DNA of 12,648 bases from Acanthamoeba castellanii str. Neff (taxonomy: Eukaryota; Discosea; Longamoebia; Acanthamoebidae): positions 22,289 to 34,936 of the forward strand of contig NW_004457565.1 in NCBI RefSeq assembly GCF_000313135.1, read 5' to 3'. Under the pieces are notes generated by a model. The model did no database searches. It was not told the DNA's origin and saw nothing but the letters and a program-made list of their open reading frames with translations. Shown in pieces: positions 1-9,234 of the stretch. How positions within the stretch are numbered: position 1 is the stretch's first letter; every line of letters starts with the position of its first letter. A program made the translations under genes and the position numbers.

Positions 1-2019
1 CAGGTCTCGCGCCACCACCACCACGCTCCCGTTGTGTCGAGGCGCGGGCGGAAGAAGGGCTCCGTGTGGTGGCGCACCATGGTCGACTTCAAGTGGTGGT
101 CCTCCGTGCCGGGATAGGTCACCGGCGCCATGTGCGCCTGCGCCTGGTGCTCGCGCGACTCGTACCGCGCCTGCTGCCGCATTGACCGCTCGGTCCACAG
201 CCACTGGTTCTCGCGGCACTCGATCTGCTCGTCGGCGCACAGGAACGGCTCGCCCTCGGCCTCGGCATAGAGCGTGTCAAGGGCGCGCACCACGCACGAC
301 GTTTTGCCCACGCACGCGCTCGCCACGCGCTTCTTGACCGTCGCTGGCGAGGCCTCGCACGCGTCGTGCACCGTGAGCGGCGTCGTCGTGGTGGCGACGT
401 CCTCGCACGAGCCCTCGATGCGGCCGTAGCGCGCCCACACGATCTCGGAGATGATACCGCCGGCGGGGCACTCCAGGTGCACGTTGTCGTCGTCGGTGGC
501 GCCGCGCGCGAACAGCTGCCCTTGGCCGAAGCCGCAGATCTTCTGCGCCCCTGCACACCATCATACCACCGAGAGAACAGTGCACCACCCCCCCAAGTCG
601 GATTATTAAGTACAAAAGTAAATGTGAAAAATGATGTGTAATATATTATGAATATAAAGCTAGAGGGGTGGGGAGTGGTGAGGGGTGGGGGGGGGATAAT
701 TACCTTGGAAATGGAGGCAGTTGTCAGAGGCAAAGTCGAGCCACCAGTCGCGCACGAAACCCGTCCCCGTCGAGCCCGCCCGTTGTTGCACGTCGAGCAC
801 CCATTCCGCCCGCACAGGCCGGCCCTCCAACGCGCCCAGTGCCGGCACCGTGCTCACCGTGAATTCCTGCGCCACAGTGGCGCCTGCTGCATCGCCCCCG
901 CCCCAGCCCCAGTCGAAATCAAAGGCCAGCCCTCACGCCATCCAAGAAACAAAAAGAAAATAGCAAAAATGAAAAGGACCCAAAAATCCTGGGGTGGTGC
1001 GTGGCGTACTGTCAAAGTCCTTGAGGACGATGGTGGTGCTCATGTTGGTGGCGCGAGGCAGCGCGCTCTGCTTGCCCACGCGCGTGAGCGTGATGCGGAC
1101 GTCGTTGGGCTCGCTGTGCATCAGCACCACGTTGACCGTCATCCCAGCCACGCACTCGGTCTCGCCAACGCCCACCCCAGAAAAGACGAACGTGCAGGGC
1201 ACATTGCCCACCTTGTCCCATGGCTTGATCGACCTTGTCATCACTCCTGCGTAGTCAATTGCCCCCCCCCGCACCATCACAGTTGTCAATTCAGGGAGAG
1301 GGCACGACAGGTGGTGGTGGCTGGTGTTGGTGGGTACGCACCAGCTTTGAGCTCGTCAGTGTGTGCGTCGCAGAAGTAGGGGTCGCTGATGCCCTGGGCG
1401 CGCACCGCGTGCACCGAGCCCATGGACACCTGCGACAGCCCGCTCTCGAAGGCCACGCTCACCGTCTGCCGCTGGCTGAACCACCGGCCCTCGATGCGCT
1501 CGAACAGGCCCTCGAGCACGCCCAACCTGTCCGCCGCTCCCGTGTTGGGCGACACCTGTTGTGTTGAGCGCGCGCGGGTTGGCGGTTGGTTGCAGCTCAA
1601 TTGAGAGCGAAGCAGGCGACGAGGGACGAAGCAAACAAAGAGGACGAACGGAGCGAAGAGAAGCGAAGCGGAAGGAGGAACCGTTTGGGCGAGGTTCTTG
1701 TCGAAGAGAGGAAGCGCTTCATCGCGATCGCGCAAGCTCTCGGCCCACGAGATGCTCGACTCCGACATTGACCGCACCGGAAGCGCCATGTCGCCCAGAC
1801 CCTTCACCTCGAAGTTGAGTTCCCTCTGGTTGAGCTGCACGAGCTGGATGTCATTGACAATGGCCAGCACGCGGGCCTTGTAGGTGCCGGCAAAGTCGAA
1901 CGACATGGTGAACTCGTAATAGGCGCATGCCGGGTCGCGCTCGTTGGTGCGGCACGCCGAGTATCGGAACTGCTTGGCCACGCCTCCGTTCACCCCCACC
2001 TGTGTTGTTGTTGTTGTTG

Positions 2020-2083
<64 letters not shown>

Positions 2084-4361
2084 TTGATTGGTTGCGTCGC
2101 ATGTGTAGCGCGAGTGTGAGAAAAGAGTTGGAAATGAGGGTCACGAGCACAAACCTGGGGCTGGAGCGAAGGGCCGGCTAAAAAGTGAAGGAAGAACAGG
2201 TCGGCGTCGTCGCCGCCCACCCGGTTGCGCCCGCGCCTGTCGCACAGGCTCACCCGCACGCTCTGCTCGCGCAGCACCCGCATCTCGCCCCCGTCGGCCT
2301 CGTTGCCCACGGCCTTCACGATCGAGCTCGCAATGTCGAGCGGCCCGTAAAGCATGAAGCTGCCCTTGACCTTGGACTCCCTCGACAGGTCGCCGCCCTG
2401 GTTGGCCTGCCACACGACGGCCACCGTGAGGTGCGAGAGGTCGGTGTCGGCTTCGTGCTCGCGCATGTAGGCCGCCAGATGGCCGGCGGGCATGATGCAC
2501 AGGCCTGAGATGGTGAGCGCATCCGACTGAGAAACATGTCGGCCGTCGTAGGGCGTCACCGGACCCGTCCACACGACATCGTCTTGAATCACTTGCCCGT
2601 CCACCACCCTATGGTGTTGATATTGTTGGCGGTATTTGGTCAAAACGAAGACGCTGATGCTGACGCCCACACAAGGGCTTGGGGTGTAGGCGGAGGTGGA
2701 GGTGGTCGTAAGTGGGCGAAACGTACTTGACTTGGCTGGGCGTGCCGCGTGAGACCCGGCAGAGGGCCGACATCGCCAGTGCGTCCTCAGGGATCACGCG
2801 CCCCATCAGGGCTATCGCCGTCTCCGTATCACTCGTGTGGTCGCCTCCCAGGGGCGCCGTGGACTGCAGAATCGGCTCGTCCTTCGAATACTCTGCACAC
2901 GCACCCACCCACACGCACACGCACACCAAGAGGCGAGTTGGTCAGCAGCCAGTAGGTCGATGCCAGGGGGCGGGCACACGAACCGTTTTGGCACCAGGCG
3001 CCGTAGTAGAGCTGAGCGCACACGCACTCGACGTTGGCGATGTCCTTCGACCACCAGCAGGTGCCCCCGTTCTGGCATTCCTGCCCGCACTGGGCGAAGG
3101 CCGCCGTTGCGGTGCGCGATAGGCCGAAGCGCGTCTGCACCTGCACTTGCAAGTCGAGCGAGGTCACCACGGCCGACTCGGGCTTGACCAGGTCGCACGT
3201 GATCTGCACCGCTGTCGCCCCCAAACGATCGCGCATGCAAGCACAGCAGCACACAACAGGCCAACGTTTCAGGCAAACAACGTTTGTAGAACGCCACGCT
3301 GACACGTGTGTTGTCGTGTCTGGGTACCGGAGGCGCGGATGGAGCTAGCGATGCATCCACTGGTGGTGCCACCACCGGTGACCTGCACCACGGGCAGCTC
3401 CTGCGAGTCCGGGTTAAGGTCCTTGCCGGTGACGCGCAGCTGCGGCACACCGTTGACCAGAGTGATCGTGGCTGCCGTGATCCGCGGCAGTCCGTCCTGT
3501 TGCCCCCGCCCGCCGCAACCCAGCCACACGAGAGTGAGAAATAGGTTGCAAGAAAAAGAAGAAGAAGGTGAACAAGAAGAAGCAGGAAGAAGTGGGAAGA
3601 AGACTAGAGTGAGAGTTACCGACAAAGTGGTGGATGCGAGCTTGGTCACGTAGCCTTCGACTGTGGTCGTGCAATACGCATCCCATGGCATGTCCCTGTT
3701 GGCGAAGGTCAAGGTCTTGGTAAAGACGATCACATTACCCGTGGCCATGGGCGGGAAGCCGATCTCGCTCTGCACGCGCTGCGAAGGATCGTCGCCGTTA
3801 GCCCACACGCACAACTCGCCCGCGGCGTCTTTCTCCCAGGCGTCGATCTTGAGCGTCAGCTGCGAACTCTGTGTCGTGACGTCGGCCTGCCAGTTGAGCT
3901 TTTGCTCCCACGGCATGCTGTCGCCGGTATTGCCGGTCACGCACAAGCTCTGTCCGTCTACGATAAAGTTCCACGCCCACTCTTCGTCATTATCGTTGTA
4001 GTCCAAGCTGCGGTGATAGGATGACAGATACACGATTGCCCCCCCCCACACACATACACACAGACACACACACAGACACACGACACACAAACAACCGGTC
4101 AGGCAGATAGGCGGCTACGTAAAGCCCACCATGAACAAACTGCTTCATCTGGGAAGAAGCGTCAGCAAGTCGGGAAAGGGAAAACGGAAGAGGGGCGTAC
4201 TGCTGACACCAATAGCTGAGCTGCACCCTTGTGACGGTAATGGTGTAGTCGTCAGCGTGTACGCCGATGATAATAAACAACATCATCACAACCAAACCTA
4301 TCCACATAAGCCTCCAGAGAACCGGGAGCGCGCCCCCTCGTTCCCCAGTTCCATTCGCCAT
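1..4361 (-). CDS. Left copy: secreted EGF-like / SUEL-lectin protein, 11 visible exons, 3' partial
   Basis: Exons read on the minus strand: 4361-4201, 4007-3620, 3496-3328, 3211-2984, 2892-2727, 2608-2155, 1999-1682, 1555-1342, 1246-1010, 883-704 and 550-1 (continues off the left edge). All introns are GT-AG and all phases join. The start is the first ATG in frame (4361). It opens a hydrophobic stretch with a likely signal-peptide cut after VHA, before DDYTITVT. Exon 2 carries EEWAW and KIDAWEKDA; this module is not recognised. Exon 4 holds an EGF-like domain and exon 11 a SUEL-type lectin domain. Exons 5-10 are unidentified. Roughly 1,020 codons are visible. A 19-nt deletion relative to the right copy (around 31-37) shifts the frame near the edge, so the copy may end just after the lectin domain or be a pseudogene. 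Likely role, by inference: a secreted or surface glycan-binding protein. Confidence 0.82.
216..539 (-). other. SUEL-type (galactose/rhamnose-binding) lectin domain, left copy
   Basis: Exon 11 begins ICGFGQGQ and continues with HLECPAGGIISEIVWARYGR, a pattern that matches SUEL lectins (an early C, then I-x-I-x-x-A-x-YGR). Later come VASACVGKTSCVVRALDTLY and a Cys following GEPF, close to the family's C-x-G-x-x-x-C-x-V and GDPC region. The domain runs to the Cys at about 216. The family usually binds L-rhamnose or D-galactose; specificity is not readable here. Confidence 0.75.
2002..2082. repeat. (TTG)n then (TG)n microsatellite in left intron 6
   Basis: A short TTG run (about 2005-2020) leads into about 31 TG units (2021-2082). 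In the sense direction of the gene this is (CA)n followed by (CAA)n directly before the exon 7 acceptor. A similar (CA)n run lies in the same intron of the right copy. Confidence 0.95.
2984..3089 (-). other. EGF-like domain, left copy
   Basis: Exon 4 codes for six cysteines in EGF-like order: a Cys, three residues, CQNGGTC, a WWSKD loop, then CVC and YYGAWC. The NGG between the second and third cysteines and the aromatic-Gly before the last are typical of EGF-like modules. The sixth cysteine is three residues before the exon end, so the domain lies within one exon. It is a disulphide-bonded extracellular module; no clear calcium-binding EGF signature is visible. Confidence 0.82.
4044..4095. 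repeat. CA-rich imperfect microsatellite in left intron 1
   Basis: An interrupted CACA/CAGACA tract inside the long first intron (4200-4008) of the left copy. The right copy's intron 1 has no such tract. Confidence 0.8.
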
Positions 4362-4666
4362 CGCCAAAGGCCGAAGGAATGACGGCCCTGACGCCGAGGA
4401 GGATTGACCTTGCTTTTGGTTTGTTCCCCCTTTTTTGGGGGGGGGCAGGTTGCCGTGAGATGGCTGCGAAACTCTGCCTGCGTGCGGAACTGCTTTCTAT
4501 TCCTGGTTCCGAACCCGCTTGGCTTGCAACCTTCCGGGCAACCATTATAGGAAAAAAAATCCAGCCTGTCACCAACCGCATGGTTACAAGTGAGGACAAC
4601 CTAGCTCACCACAAGAGATGTAGTAAACGTGGTAGCAAAATGGCGCACAATGGAACATATTCTTGT
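4362..4666. promoter_or_regulatory. Region between the central gene's 3' end and the left copy's start
   Basis: No gene was recognised. It holds a G9 homopolymer after a T run (about 4431-4446) and a weak TATA-like word, TATAATGG, on the minus strand (4549-4542), about 185 bases before the left copy's ATG. The repeated element found upstream of the right copy is absent, so the two paralogues seem to have unrelated promoters. Confidence 0.4.
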
Positions 4667-4672
4667 TTTATT
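4667..4672 (-). terminator. Polyadenylation signal of the central gene
   Basis: AATAAA on the minus strand, about 53 bases after the central gene's stop codon and next to an A-rich run. Position and context fit a canonical eukaryotic cleavage/polyadenylation hexamer. Confidence 0.65.
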
Positions 4673-4724
4673 TTCGTTTTTTTTTTGCTGGTAATCAACC
4701 AGGCATGCCGTCACCAGTGGTGGG

Positions 4725-6348
4725 CTAGATGGGGGGCAGGGCAGGCATTGTCAGGAAATTGCTGGCGAACAACAGAGCGTATTGTTCCGCTGTGTTTTGG
4801 TCGAGATCAAGGTAGAAAGTAGGATCCGGTGCGGGTGCGACGCACATCTCATAAAAGTAGGCCTCGAGCTCATAGTAGGCGCCCGGCGCCGAGAAGTTAG
4901 GCGGGGCGTACAGCGCCTTGGCCAAACACGAGCGCAGCGGCTTGAGGTAGGGCCGCACTAACGTTTGCGAAAACATCATGCGATCGCACAGCTCCCTGCG
5001 GTGGAATGGACGGTTCTGTACCATCGACGTCGTGCTACCAATCATGGGCAACACAAAAGTCACATCTACGCTAACGCAAATCGTGAGCGCAGTCTCGAAG
5101 TCTGAGTACGGGATCAGATTGAGAGTTGATTCGCCAGAGCCCGGTTTCAAGGCTGGGGTCGAGTTGCGCAGTGCGCAGCAGCCCTCGAGCTGGCCCACCA
5201 GTATGGCGCAGTTGTGGCTGGTGCCGCGGACCGATTGCTTCCACGCCAGCCACGAGTCGTCGGACATCCCTTGCGGTACGTCGCAAGCGTCGGTCAGAGA
5301 GAGACCGCATTGAGAGTAGGCATCATCCCAGGAGTCGATCTTGACGAGCCTGTAGCAGGTGCTCCAGACCACGTTCGGGGGGTATTGGTAAGCGGCAATG
5401 CCTATGGCCAACGTAACCTTGTCCAATACGTAGGGATAGCTGTCGGCGTCTGCGCCCATGATGATGGATGTGAGGTGACCACATCCATCATCTACGGATA
5501 GGCGGATGGGGAGGGAGTACCGATCATGGTCAGGTAGTGGGTAGCCTGCGTAACCGTCAGAGGCGACGTGGGGGCCAAGTTGTACGGCCGAAGAGAGCTG
5601 GGGTCATACACGTAGAATCGAACCTGATTAGAGGGGAGGTCTCGCGTCGGTCAGCTTTGATGTCGGAGCTCCAGGGCAGACGCTGAAAGGGGAAAAGATG
5701 GGGCGCGAAGGCGATCGCATACCGACTGCGTGCCGTCAGGCTGGGTGGTCATGTCGATGTTCCACAGGTTGGTCCATTCGGTAGACGCGGCAATAGGTGC
5801 GGACGCATTGGAAAAAAGCGCCAACACGGGCGGGTTCATGACAGTATGGACCCAGAGCTGACGGTAGGACGCGCCGTCAGGTGCCGGGATTCTAATCCGT
5901 GCCTTCTCTTGTTCATTCACTTCAACAATCTCCAGACTTATAGGCCTGATCATGTCTTGTAGAGTGACCGCCGGATCTGCAATGCAAACGCGCACGCACA
6001 CAGTCAGACCACAGGTAGACGTGGGGAGGAGGACCCTTAGAAAACGCAAGGTAGCGACTCAACGCATGACTTCTTGAGGACTGCGTTTTCTGTAACTGGA
6101 TCGAAAGCCAAGAACTCGTTCCATACTGTTGTGCCCATCGGCGAAAAATTCTTCCATATGTAAACCGACCTTGATGCGGGCGAGGGCGAGGCTCCTGGAG
6201 GGGAGGGCGGCGGTCCTCCTGGAGGGGGTGACGGGGGCGGAGGTCCTCCTGGAGGGGGCGGGGGCGGGGGTACTTGACAGTAGCCGATGGAGACCGCCAC
6301 AATTACACAGGCCAGTGCCAGACGACACAAGGGAAGTTGCTGACACAT
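4725..6348 (-). CDS. Central gene: secreted proline-rich, cysteine-containing protein of unknown family
   Basis: Four exons on the minus strand: 6348 to about 6076, 5976-5723, 5623-5521 and 5449-4725 (stop TAG). The start ATG opens a signal peptide (hydrophobic core LALACVIVAVSIGYC), then a Pro/Gly/Ser tract, then VYIWKNFSPMGTTVWNEFLAF. Exons 2 to 4 join cleanly: phase 0 at donor 5722 to acceptor 5624, then phase 1 across a 71-nt intron (5520-5450). The exon 1 to exon 2 junction is unresolved, because the acceptor before 5976 needs a phase 1 donor and no GT in that phase was found. Exon 4 gives 240 residues with many cysteines and the motif KIDSWDDA, faintly like KIDAWEKDA of the flanking genes. 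A polyadenylation hexamer lies downstream and a TATA box upstream. No known domain is recognised. It is probably extracellular. Confidence 0.7.
6178..6270 (-). repeat. Proline-coding minisatellite in the central gene
   Basis: Three imperfect units, each containing TCCTGGAGGGG on the plus strand (near 6191, 6218 and 6248). On the minus strand they code for the Pro/Gly/Ser tract directly after the signal peptide. The frame stays open throughout. Such tracts usually form extended, flexible linkers in secreted proteins, and their length is prone to vary. Confidence 0.75.
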
Positions 6349-6478
6349 GCTTGCTTTGTGGAATGGTTGCGGTGGGCGGCCGAAGAAAGAGGTTCACCTA
6401 TCCGGCAGGCGGCGAATGGACGGTTCCTTGATTTTTCATTGGACCCTTGACCCAGCCAGCTGACCCCAGAGGACTTTT

Positions 6479-6510
6479 CCTTCTGAGTTGGACGGTTTCC
6501 CTTTTTATAG
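6479..6510 (-). promoter_or_regulatory. Repeated upstream element, copy 1 (facing the central gene)
   Basis: The minus-strand reading is a TATAAAAA start, GGGAAACC, then CCAACTCAGAAGG. It sits 131-162 bases before the central ATG. Confidence 0.5.
6502..6509 (-). promoter_or_regulatory. TATA box candidate for the central gene
   Basis: TATAAAAA on the minus strand, about 154 bases upstream of the central gene's ATG, in a stretch otherwise poor in TATA-like words. It lies inside the repeated promoter element, which strengthens the call. Transcript start not known. Confidence 0.55.
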
Positions 6511-6557
6511 TCTTTCCTTTTTGGTGGGAGGCAACAAACTGAACTTATGGGACATCT

Positions 6558-6583
6558 CCTTCTGAGTTTGGTGTTTCCTATTT
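6558..6583 (-). promoter_or_regulatory. Repeated upstream element, copy 2 (facing the central gene)
   Basis: The minus-strand reading is AAATAGGAAACACC, then AAACTCAGAAGG. Same order and spacing of the two conserved blocks as copy 1, but without a full TATA word. Confidence 0.5.
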
Positions 6584-6822
6584 GCAACATGAGTGGCCCA
6601 TTTTCCGAGTAACAAGGCAGGGTCGCCAAGAAATGGCCAAGTCGCAGGTGATTGGAGGAAAAGCTCCATTTCGAGATCGTTGCGTTTCAAGATCTCACCA
6701 AAAAAAGGAAGTGCCTGGTCTTTGGTTGCAATGGCACCGATTTCAGGCCAGCTCATCTGGGAAGCTGAACGTCCATTTCGGCTAAAGTGCCATGTTCCTC
6801 AACATGTTGGCCAACAGTCGGG

Positions 6823-6855
6823 AATAAGGAAACCCTTCCGTCCCAACTCAGAAGG
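6823..6855 (+). promoter_or_regulatory. Repeated upstream element, copy 3 (facing the right gene)
   Basis: The plus-strand reading is AATAAGGAAACC, CTTCCGT, then CCCAACTCAGAAGG, about 204-236 bases before the right gene's ATG. It is inverted relative to copies 1 and 2, so each copy points at the gene it precedes. Confidence 0.5.
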
Positions 6856-7058
6856 AGAAGTCCTAAAACCCATGTTTTGGCGGTTGCAGGGAAAAGTGCC
6901 TCCGACAGGTGCGCGAGAGTAAGGGCCGAGGGCGATAACGGGCGCAACTTTGGAACCAGGTGTGCTCCTCTGCGACAACTCCCCCCGCAGACACTGGCCC
7001 GCTGTGTTCCTTGGGCTTGACCGCGGTCAAGTACCAACGAAAGCCCCACATTTGAAGA

Positions 7059-9176
7059 ATGGTGGTGGGCAGGTTGTGGAGGTTATCTTCGTCCCTACGA
7101 TTATCACCACTGTGGGGGCCTCTGCTGGTAATCTTGTTTGCTGGTCTCATCGCCGTGTCTCAGGCGGCTGACTACACCGTCACCATCACCGGCCTTCAGA
7201 TCAGCCCCAACTGTCAAAAGTATGTGTGCATAACCTTACCCTCCCCCCCGCAGTCCCATGGTTTCTTCACTCTGACACCCGGTAATGGGTTTTTTTGTTG
7301 TGTGGTTCGTCGTGATCTGTGGTATCCAGCTTTGATGGCGATGATAGCGAAGAGTGGGCGTGGACGTTCAGTGTCGCGGGGCAGAGCGTGTGCTTATCCC
7401 GAACCACAAACAACAATCTGCCATGGCAAGCGGCAGTATCTCAGCCCATCGACTTCTCTACAAGCAAGGCCCAGATAAGGCTCAACATCGACGCCTGGGA
7501 GAAGGACGCCCCGGGGCCGCCATGCGTTTGGGAGCATGGTGACGAGGCCAGGCAACGCATGCAGGACAACGTCGCTTTCGACCTGCTTTCTCTAAACTTC
7601 GGCCAGCAGATCTTCTGGACGCAAAAGCTGATCTTCGTCGACAGGCCCAACATGTCAGGCGACCAGGGCTGTTCGACCGTCATCGAAGGCCAGCTCCTCA
7701 AGCGTGATACCAATTACATGGCAACGCCTTCTTCACGCCGTCTTCTGCCGCTTCTTCTAACTCACATCTGACACACGCGACATCGCGCATGCTGCAGGAT
7801 GGCGGACCTCTAATCAAAGAAGCCTACATCACTACTGGCGCCAACCTCCTGAAGCTCTACATCAACGGCAAGGATCTCAATCCTGACTCGCAGGAGCCGC
7901 CCGTCGTACAGATCACTGGCGTTCGCACCGAGTGCATCGCCAGCACCCTCCAGGCCTCTGGTACACGCGACACACACTACACACACGGACAGGAATCAAA
8001 ATGACACACCGCTCATCTGCCACCAACCACAGCCACGCAGATCTCGTGCAACCTGGTCATGCCCGAGTCGGCCCCCATCACAGCGCTCGACCTCCAGGCG
8101 CAAGTGCAGACCCGCTTCGGCCTCTCGCGCTCCGCCAAGGCCTCCTTCTCTGCATGCCCGGGCGGTTGTAAGAACGGGGGAAGCTGCTGGTGGTCGAAGG
8201 ACAAGGCCGCCACCGAGTGCGTGTGCCCCGAGCGCTATCACGGCGACCAATGCCAAAACGGTTCGTGTCGCTCAGTCCGGTCAATCACACCTCCCCTTCG
8301 CCTTTCCTCCACGCTCCTTACCCCCCCCCGATTGCCAGGGCGCTCACCCCCTGGTCTGTGCCGTCGTGTCTGTGTCGTGCGTGCGTGTGTGTCGTGTGTT
8401 GTGTGTTGCTTGGTGCGGGCGCTGAACAGTGTACGCCGATGACGAACCGGTGCTGCAGTCCACGGCGCCTCTGGGAGGCGACTACACGCTGGAGGGCGAG
8501 ACGGTGATCGCTTTGACCGGCCTCGTGATGCCCAAGCCGGAGCTGTTGATGTCGGCCCTCTGCCGGGTCTCTCGCGGCACGCCCGCCGAAGTCAAGTGCG
8601 TCTGGCCCCCTTCCCATTCCCCTTGGGCTTGACCAACAACAAACCAAACACCGCCAACACCACCAACACCATAGGGTGGTGGACGGGCAAGTGATTCAAG
8701 ACGATGTCGTGTGGACGGGTCCGGTGACGCCCTACGACGGCCGACATGTTTCTCAGTCGGATGCGCTCACCATCTCAGGCCTGTGCATCATGCCCGCCGG
8801 CCATCTGGCGGCCTACATGCGCGAGCACGAAGCCGACACCGACCTCTCGCACCTCACGGTGGCCGTCGTGTGGCAGGCCAACCAGGGCGGCGACCTGTCG
8901 AGGGAGTCCAAGGTCAAGGGCAGCTTCATGCTTTACGGGCCGCTCGACATTGCGAGCTCGATCGTGAAGGCCGTGGGCAACGAGGCCGACGGGGGCGAGA
9001 TGCGGGTGCTGCGCGAGCAGAGCGTGCGGGTGAGCCTGTGCGACAGGCGCGGGCGCAACCGGGTGGGCGGCGACGACGCCGACCTGTTCTTCCTCGACTT
9101 CTTCGCTGGCCCTTCGCTCCAGCCGCGGGTTCCCTGCTTCTCTGTTGCTCACGATCAATGGCACCACGGACACGCA

Positions 9177-9234
<58 letters not shown>

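Larger units (their letters stand above)
1..4361 (-). repeat. Inverted duplication, left arm
   Basis: This arm matches 7059-11299 in opposite orientation, exon for exon with the same intron positions. Similarity is strongest from 2608 down to 1 (exons 6-11), where long stretches match almost base for base. It is weak in exons 1-3. The match is still running at the left edge, so the true end is unknown. Confidence 0.9.
6349..7058. promoter_or_regulatory. Divergent intergenic region between the central gene and the right copy
   Basis: No convincing gene lies in these 710 bases, and the base composition is less GC-rich than the exons. It must hold the promoters of both divergent genes. It contains three copies of a roughly 30-bp element (separate entries), one with a TATA box. 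AAGTGCC also recurs three times on the plus strand (about 6709, 6785 and 6894). Confidence 0.65.

Noticed and set aside
648..1379. A plus-strand gene in the left arm
   Set aside because: It is antisense to exons 9 and 10 of the left copy, which match the right copy; its translation is Arg/His/Pro-rich with no domain sense.
4490..4530. tRNA-like B-box word GGTTCCGAACCC
   Set aside because: No matching A box or cloverleaf arms were found around it.
4379..4822. A plus-strand gene of 147 codons overlapping the 3' end of the central gene
   Set aside because: It crosses a G9 homopolymer and a T run, overlaps the central coding end and shows no domain; the opposite-strand AATAAA fits better.
6593..6922. 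A small gene in the divergent intergenic region
   Set aside because: It overlaps the promoter element copies, has no recognisable domain and lies in DNA unlike the exons in composition.
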